Assembly: GCF_963678635.1 (NCBI RefSeq)
Contig: NC_087065.1
Location: forward strand, 14,886,019-14,950,018
DNA length: 64,000 nucleotides
From: Symsagittifera roscoffensis
Taxonomy: Eukaryota > Xenacoelomorpha > Acoela > Convolutidae
Reading direction: 5' to 3'
Shown piece after piece: positions 58,874 to 64,000 of the stretch (position 1 is the first letter of the stretch; every line of letters starts with the position of its first letter). A program made the translations under genes and the position numbers. Below the pieces are notes generated by a model. It worked only from the letters and a program-made list of their open reading frames with translations, made no database searches and was not told the DNA's origin.

Positions 58874-61177
58874 TCAATAAGTCTCACTGTGTATGATGTT
58901 CATTTCTGTCTCGATTGCTTCCCTCCATTTCCCTATGTATTTCTGTTCAGTCTGCAGAACTCCTGGGAATACTTCTACACTGATGGCTGTGACCACCTCA
59001 TGTTTCTGTTCCAGATTCAATAGTGACTCTAAAGAACCAAACATGCTGTAGAATCCTAGTGCAGTCACTAGATTCACATCGGTTCCTCCATGGCAATCTG
59101 CTATCAGTTCCGTTTCTGTTCTAGCTTTCATCACTACATTTCCAAACAATACCGTCAATTGCTTGTGTTGTTTCTCCAGGGTCTTCACACAGTCCAAACC
59201 TCCACAAACGTGACCCTCCAGTCCACAGACTTCCGCCAGACAGCTACCAGGTTTGACCCGGTCTTCTGGTCCCCAGCCAGGCAACTCCACTTTATCTTCT
59301 CCGTTGCTCTTAGAGGCTGTTATCATCACATTATATATGATGTTGAGGTCACGCAGGTTACAGTCTGCATTCAGTTCCCTCTGTACGTCTTGTGTCGCCC
59401 GTAATATTAAGTCAGCGTTGGGACTAGGACACCATGATGGCCTCATCAATTCCCACACTGTCATCAAGCTCGTTCTCAGTAATTCATCTGAGAATCCCAA
59501 CCCAAACTCCACTCTTTTGTCGGATTTTGGTACTGAAGGTGCAGTCACCTCATCTTCCAAGACCAGTCCCAATTCGGCCTGTGGATTGTTAACGCTCTTA
59601 ATCGTTACAATTCTGGACGTCCAGAATCTTAGCAACACCGCCTGCTCATAATCGAAGAAGCACTCGCGTATGTCTTCACTCAGGAAAGGATTGTACGCGA
59701 CCCCTATGATCCCGGATACGTAGCCATACAATTTCTTCTTGATCGGTCCACAGTATTCACTGGATTTTGGCAATGCTCCCATAGATTCTTTAGTGAGTCT
59801 CAGCTCCTTGTTTGAGAATCTCCTGATTTCGTCTATCTTTTTCATGGGTTCCAACTCCTCAGGTTCTTTCATGTTCACCCTCATCGGTTTACTTTGCTGC
59901 ATATCCAGCAGTGCTAGCAAGAATAAGGCTTTCGTTCGCTCATCGCCTTCCCTCAACATTTTAACACAAGTGTTTAATGCAGGTACTGAAATCTGCTCTA
60001 TCAGGAATCGAATGAAACAGAGAGTGTCTCTCCGCTTCGCACACGCTACTGCTGCTCCCTCCTGGACTATCAGAACACTCAGGTTCGTCATAAGGAAAAC
60101 CTTTTCCTCTTTTGATCTCTTCCTTCCTTCTGAGTCATATTCTTCGCGAGTCAGTCTCATCATGCACCAGGCGAACTTGAGTTGTAACTCTGTTCTTACG
60201 TAAGGTACTGCCACGAGAGCATGTATCCTTGGCATAGTCCTCATTTCCTCTTCGAAATACCTCAACACTACTGCTTTCCATGGAAGGCTCACCAACTGCT
60301 CGATCGTTTCCGCCTGTATGTCAGACGACGCCAAAGTCCCGTACGCCTTCTGCTTGAGGGTGGTGCCTTGCAACTTCGTTTCTAGATAACCCTCCATGGC
60401 TTTTTCGTCTTCCAGGGCCATTACATACCCTCTAGCCGAGTTTTGGTATTCCAACATCTCCATGTATCCACCGGTGGGTTCATCTATCGACACAGTCTCC
60501 GACACTGTCAGTCGGTTGTATTCCACTGGTGTTAGTTGTCCTGCGACACTTCCCTTTCCATGATTCATGGGAGATGGCTTGAAGTCTTTCATTTTGCTCT
60601 CCCCACATTGGCTGAGTATTTCCATTTCTAAGGTTGCTCCAGTCAGAGTGCGGTCACTCCTTTTGGATTTATAACCGGTTGACTTTATCCCCTCCATGAG
60701 AATGGGTGGCACCATCGCTATATCAGTTAATATTCTATCTGTGCCAGACAATTGATAATCACCTTGCCCCAAATCCATGACCTCCTCAACTCGTTTCCTT
60801 TTCGCTGAGTTACCAGCTTTCATCGATATTTCTGAATCCACCTTCGTCTTTCCAACTCTCCTCGGCATCACTCTGCTGCCTAACTTCATTTTCATCGCAT
60901 TGTTTTTATCAATCACCATTTTTGATTGCATCGTCCCTCTCCTGGTTCTTGACAGATACAACACCTCTCCTTCATCGTCCTGTGGTGTCATCTTGATGGG
61001 AGAAATCGCTTCACTCTCATCAGTGGCTGAGTCGATCAACAACTCACTCAGTCTCCCTTCACACTCATCAAGCTTGTCCAGTACTTCTCTCATCAAGGGT
61101 TGGTTGAGACCCGTTTTCAGAATAGACTGGGTCCCATAGCTTCGAACCACGGTCCAGACTTCTTCCATAAACGCCAC
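58874..61177 (-). CDS. Uncharacterised 767-codon frame of the large block
   Basis: Basic, Met- and Lys-rich first third (RRVGKTKVDSEISMKAGNSA, KRKRVEEV as a possible nuclear signal). A helical middle (YVRTELQLKFAWCMMRLTRE, FIRFLIEQISVPALNTCVKM) follows. The last third has a cysteine cluster (C-x4-C-x6-C-x4-C in CLAEVCGLEGHVCGGLDC) and LIADCHGGTDVNLVTALGF. The cluster could bind metal. No known family is recognised. The Met at 61177 lies 16 codons beyond the TAA that ends the preceding frame, in the same phase. Confidence 0.5.
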   Translation of the reverse strand: MAFMEEVWTVVRSYGTQSILKTGLNQPLMREVLDKLDECEGRLSELLIDSATDESEAISPIKMTPQDDEGEVLYLSRTRRGTMQSKMVIDKNNAMKMKLGSRVMPRRVGKTKVDSEISMKAGNSAKRKRVEEVMDLGQGDYQLSGTDRILTDIAMVPPILMEGIKSTGYKSKRSDRTLTGATLEMEILSQCGESKMKDFKPSPMNHGKGSVAGQLTPVEYNRLTVSETVSIDEPTGGYMEMLEYQNSARGYVMALEDEKAMEGYLETKLQGTTLKQKAYGTLASSDIQAETIEQLVSLPWKAVVLRYFEEEMRTMPRIHALVAVPYVRTELQLKFAWCMMRLTREEYDSEGRKRSKEEKVFLMTNLSVLIVQEGAAVACAKRRDTLCFIRFLIEQISVPALNTCVKMLREGDERTKALFLLALLDMQQSKPMRVNMKEPEELEPMKKIDEIRRFSNKELRLTKESMGALPKSSEYCGPIKKKLYGYVSGIIGVAYNPFLSEDIRECFFDYEQAVLLRFWTSRIVTIKSVNNPQAELGLVLEDEVTAPSVPKSDKRVEFGLGFSDELLRTSLMTVWELMRPSWCPSPNADLILRATQDVQRELNADCNLRDLNIIYNVMITASKSNGEDKVELPGWGPEDRVKPGSCLAEVCGLEGHVCGGLDCVKTLEKQHKQLTVLFGNVVMKARTETELIADCHGGTDVNLVTALGFYSMFGSLESLLNLEQKHEVVTAISVEVFPGVLQTEQKYIGKWREAIETEMNIIHSETY

Positions 61178-61225
61178 TCTGTCCAGCTTGCATCCCGTCC
61201 TACTCTCGTGGTCTCGGTGATGTAC

Positions 61226-63523
61226 TTACCATTCTTCTTCGGGCAGCGTTCCCAAGAAAGGTACTCTGGCTGAGGCCTCTATTCTTCTACTCCGAGGTGA
61301 TTCCATAAGGATTCTCTGGTCGTTATTTCTTGAATTGCCAGGAGAGCTGCTCTCCGGCAAATTCCGTTTCATTTCCATAAAGGCTGACGGAGGCTCCAGT
61401 GTCGAGATGCCTTCATCCGCTGGCTCAGTCGTTTCCAACGTGTCTGCATTGTTCTCAAGATCACTGAAGATATTGAAATCCAGGCTGGATGTTCCTCCTG
61501 TCGATGCCCTGTCGTCTTCCCCACCAGCTTGATCTTGTTGCATGGGTTCTTCGGTTCGACGGCTTCCACCCTGTCCGTCATTTCCTTCAGACTTATCCTT
61601 GTTTGAGCTCGATGGTCCTTGTTCGTCATTGTCGGCTTCTTCCTGGAATCTCGGTATGAGCAATGTACCGGCCGATTCATCTTCCTCTTCTCCATGGACC
61701 ACTTTGATTTCTTCACAGCCGAAGGGTGCTAGGAAAGTTCTCGTCTGCAATATTCCACCCACTTTCATCTCCTTTTTCACACTGGTCAGGATTAATGAGG
61801 CTTCAGGCAGTTCGGTCCTGCCTCTCATCCTCATCGGAGCTAAGCCTAATTCCTTCCATTCCTCATCAAATCTTCCAGGCTTGGGAGTTGCGGCGTTGCT
61901 TATTCGCCTTCTCGTCGCTTGATCCGTGTATGCGAATCGTGTGTACTGTAACACGGCGGCATTTCTCCCTACAAAGTATGGATCCATCGTTCCCACGAAA
62001 TTCCCTACTCTCCTTTCATTGGCTTCGAATGCTCCCAATCTAGGAGTCTGTACCACGGAGACTGCTCCGAGCAACATCCTTCTTATCAGAGGGAATTCAG
62101 GGATTGCCTCCGGCAGCTTCTTGTAATCGCCCCAGTTCTTCGTCTCTTCTCTCACTTTGTGATACGCTGCAGTGAGACGAGGCACTCTGGTTATTTCACC
62201 ATTCGTTTTATCATAGGGTCTCAGATTCCAAAGCCTTGGAAACACCTCGATGTGTCCTCTTTCTACTTCTCCCATGCGGTCACGGAAGTGATCGTCAAAA
62301 TTGATGACTGTCATCTCTGGCTCCGATATTTTCGCAAATAACAGATCTTCACTCATGAGCTCCCGCAATGTGTGCTGCTCACACCAGTTCAGTGTACTAT
62401 CGTCCACTGCCGATATGAGGTTCAGGTGCAGCACCAACCTCCTATATGCTTCCACTTTAACGTCAGGGAACGCAAACGTGACTGCTGGTCCATAGATCAC
62501 TGTCACGAACTCCGTGACTCCTCTGATCAGCGCCAAGGGATCGGTTCTCATAGCCAAGCTCAGATCAGTTAACAGTGGCATGCCTCCAACATGTCTTCTA
62601 ACATCTTCCTCTCTTTCAATCGTCTCGTCTTCTCCCGTTCCAAAGCGATTTTGTTGTAAGAGATACTGGATAAGAGTGTGTCTCAGGTCTCTTATCTTGT
62701 TCCACGAGTCCGTGGATTTCTTCATATCCAAGTTCCTCACTCTCTCTTTCATCTGCTCTGGACAACGTGCCAGTTCCATTAGTCCTCCCAAGTTTCCGTG
62801 GGTAATTGCAATCAATGTCAGAAGTCCATCTAGCCGCAGGTTCTGAATTCCATCGGTGAGCAGCATCGCCGGTCCTTTCACGAAACTCTCCGCTCCGAAT
62901 GTCACGAATAAGGCTATTAATTCCACTATCGATACTCTCACCACTGCTTGGAGGAATTCCTTTATCAAATAGTGCGAGACTTTCGGATAGACTTTTGCCA
63001 AGAAGGACGCGGTCCATCCGGCTCCCAACCCTTCTAGCATGCTGTCTGTCCTTTCAAAACCCTCCTGTCCTTTCATTTCCTGAGTCCAGAAGGTTTCCAG
63101 AGTAATCGGACACATTCTGTTCACAAACTCAGCGGTCTTTTCTCCGGCATTTTCCGCCAGGTTCACCTCCTTCCACAAGTAGGCATGTATCTTCGTGATT
63201 ATTACGGGGCCTTGCTGAAAAGCATCTGCACCCAATGCCGCTACTCTAGGGTTCAGGTGTAGCCACTGGTTGGCTTCCGGTTTGGTTCTCAGAATCATCG
63301 CCTCCAGATGAGCTCTTGTCTCCAGTGAATTCTTCCTTCTTGTGTCTTCACCTGCCACTTCTATTGCTCGGAACCATAAGTCGTTGGACAATGCCGCGAT
63401 CACTCGATGGTCGTCGTCTATTCCCGGTTTCAGTTTGAGTTGTCGACTGAAATTGGACAGTTCCAACCCCAGCACTTCGTCCAACACTAACATGTGTAGC
63501 GTGTGGTCCTTGAATCCTCTCAT
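61226..63523 (-). CDS. Uncharacterised 765-codon frame of the large block
   Basis: Mostly helical with hydrophobic segments (VRVSIVELIALFVTFGAESF, GLLTLIAITHGNLGG) and conserved-looking strings (GLELSNFSRQLKLKPG, RTKPEANQWLHLNPRVAALG). It ends in a long acidic, Ser/Gly-rich disordered stretch (about residues 610-760) before TAA. Before its Met the frame is open for only four more codons, whereas the preceding frame flows smoothly into it if one A of an A run near 63530 is disregarded. I therefore think its true N terminus is the preceding frame. Function unknown. Confidence 0.5.
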   Translation of the reverse strand: MRGFKDHTLHMLVLDEVLGLELSNFSRQLKLKPGIDDDHRVIAALSNDLWFRAIEVAGEDTRRKNSLETRAHLEAMILRTKPEANQWLHLNPRVAALGADAFQQGPVIITKIHAYLWKEVNLAENAGEKTAEFVNRMCPITLETFWTQEMKGQEGFERTDSMLEGLGAGWTASFLAKVYPKVSHYLIKEFLQAVVRVSIVELIALFVTFGAESFVKGPAMLLTDGIQNLRLDGLLTLIAITHGNLGGLMELARCPEQMKERVRNLDMKKSTDSWNKIRDLRHTLIQYLLQQNRFGTGEDETIEREEDVRRHVGGMPLLTDLSLAMRTDPLALIRGVTEFVTVIYGPAVTFAFPDVKVEAYRRLVLHLNLISAVDDSTLNWCEQHTLRELMSEDLLFAKISEPEMTVINFDDHFRDRMGEVERGHIEVFPRLWNLRPYDKTNGEITRVPRLTAAYHKVREETKNWGDYKKLPEAIPEFPLIRRMLLGAVSVVQTPRLGAFEANERRVGNFVGTMDPYFVGRNAAVLQYTRFAYTDQATRRRISNAATPKPGRFDEEWKELGLAPMRMRGRTELPEASLILTSVKKEMKVGGILQTRTFLAPFGCEEIKVVHGEEEDESAGTLLIPRFQEEADNDEQGPSSSNKDKSEGNDGQGGSRRTEEPMQQDQAGGEDDRASTGGTSSLDFNIFSDLENNADTLETTEPADEGISTLEPPSAFMEMKRNLPESSSPGNSRNNDQRILMESPRSRRIEASARVPFLGTLPEEEW

Positions 63524-64000
63524 CGCGTTTCTCCATTTCTATCAGGCGATTCGGGGCTGATATGATCACATCATATTTTCCTTCCGAGAGCAAGGCCACA
63601 ATTGCATACACGAATTTCAGTCCATCCGGGAGATGTGCATATCCCGGAGACAACGCGAATACTACTCTCAATGCCACTTTACTGAATGACCCCTCCTTCG
63701 TTGCATCCACCACTTCACCCATCGACTCAAGGATGTCTTTTATCGCTGGCCATACTGCGTTTTCTGCTGTTGTAGGATCTCTGAGTCTGCTCAGAAAACC
63801 TCTACTGTGTAGATGGTCATTGATGCCAGCAAACACAATCGTAATTGGATTCATGTCCGTCTGTCTTTGTACCCCTATAGCCAAAGATACTGATTGCAGT
63901 AGGTCCAGGTCGACCGCTGCCAACATTATGACGTCCGGCCAAAACAAAGACTTGGAAGTGTACACGAACTCTGAATTCGCTACTACCATAATCTTGGCCT
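63348..64000 (-). CDS. N-terminal part of the large block, weakly SGNH-hydrolase-like
   Basis: Open from the window edge, so it is truncated at its start. It shows a strand followed by Ser (KIMVVANSEF), then FWPDVIMLAAVDLDLL, then ITIVFAGINDHLHSRG. The spacing and GxND string resemble blocks I and III of SGNH/GDSL hydrolases, a fold also found in some retroelement proteins, but block I lacks the Gly-Asp and no C-terminal D-x-x-H block is obvious. After about codon 155 the peptide becomes Ser/Arg/Gly-rich and looks out of frame, while the overlapping frame takes over the conserved character. The hydrolase idea is tentative. Confidence 0.4.
   Translation of the reverse strand, partial: AKIMVVANSEFVYTSKSLFWPDVIMLAAVDLDLLQSVSLAIGVQRQTDMNPITIVFAGINDHLHSRGFLSRLRDPTTAENAVWPAIKDILESMGEVVDATKEGSFSKVALRVVFALSPGYAHLPDGLKFVYAIVALLSEGKYDVIISAPNRLIEMEKRDERIQGPHATHVSVGRSAGVGTVQFQSTTQTETGNRRRPSSDRGIVQRLMVPSNRSGR

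Larger units (their letters stand above)
57690..64000 (-). mobile_element. Unrecognised large multi-ORF coding block, possibly an undescribed element
   Basis: The minus strand is almost fully open from the window edge at 64000 to 57690, with visibly higher G+C and no introns, unlike the AT-rich genes around it. The parts read N to C: open frame at 63348-64000, 765 codons at 61226-63523, 767 codons at 58874-61177, a short frame at 58613-58852 and 311 codons at 57690-58625. The middle three share one frame and are divided by a single TAA and a single TGA; the outer two share another frame. This is what one very large gene, or two to three consecutive genes, looks like after a few point lesions. 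No reverse transcriptase, integrase, helicase, polymerase or capsid motif was found. Its left boundary in element terms and its far end are unknown. Confidence 0.5.

Noticed and set aside
61177-61230. A tiny intron (gaatg/gtaagt ... tag) that would remove the TAA between the two large frames.
   Set aside because: The only acceptor that restores the frame gives an intron of about 30 bases; the next one recreates a stop.
57690-64000. Endogenous RNA-virus or retrovirus polymerase in the large block.
   Set aside because: I looked for GDD, YxDD, DDE and helicase P-loop motifs in the frames and found none in a convincing context.

Overview
The window is nuclear DNA of an animal, most likely a bilaterian invertebrate. 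It is AT-rich. Its genes have GT-AG introns, and the recognisable ones are metazoan: a voltage-gated calcium channel beta subunit, a rotatin orthologue and a probable NKAIN-type membrane protein. Interspersed repeats, some nested in one another, fill the spaces. The phylum cannot be settled from sequence alone.

Layout. 0-11 kb: copies of a tRNA-promoter-containing repeat (repeat A), two plus-strand exons of the probable NKAIN gene (1938-2155 and 10757-11014), a structurally complete hAT transposon inserted into a repeat A copy (4291-6241), and a dead LINE (7440-8790). 11-18.8 kb: a second degenerate LINE on the minus strand (about 12.28-14.24 kb), an orphan plus-strand membrane exon (15007-15151) and diverged repeats. 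18.8-37.6 kb: the calcium channel beta subunit gene on the minus strand. Twelve exons join in phase to a 616-residue protein with SH3, HOOK and guanylate-kinase-like domains. Its introns hold repeats and a separate 276-codon open frame at 24.2-25.1 kb. A possible alternative first exon lies at 45.3 kb. 38-48.5 kb: no convincing gene apart from that exon. It holds a LINE fragment, a 1.5-kb tandem duplication and several copies of a TATA-containing dispersed repeat (repeat C). 48.5-55.04 kb: an intronless rotatin gene of 2121 codons on the minus strand, with an AATAAA signal behind it. 55.5-56.0 kb: a short tandem array.

57.6-64.0 kb: the most puzzling part. This is a long intronless coding block on the minus strand, visibly richer in G+C than its surroundings and running off the window edge. 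Several large open frames are separated only by single stops or one-base frame changes. I do not recognise its family. The first part has a weak resemblance to SGNH hydrolases, and no polymerase, integrase or capsid signature is visible. It could be an undescribed mobile or virus-like element, or a decaying large gene.

The host genes here do not form an operon or pathway. Calcium channel beta and NKAIN are membrane excitability and ion-transport proteins, and rotatin is a centriole protein. The main story is host genes embedded in layered repeats of different ages.
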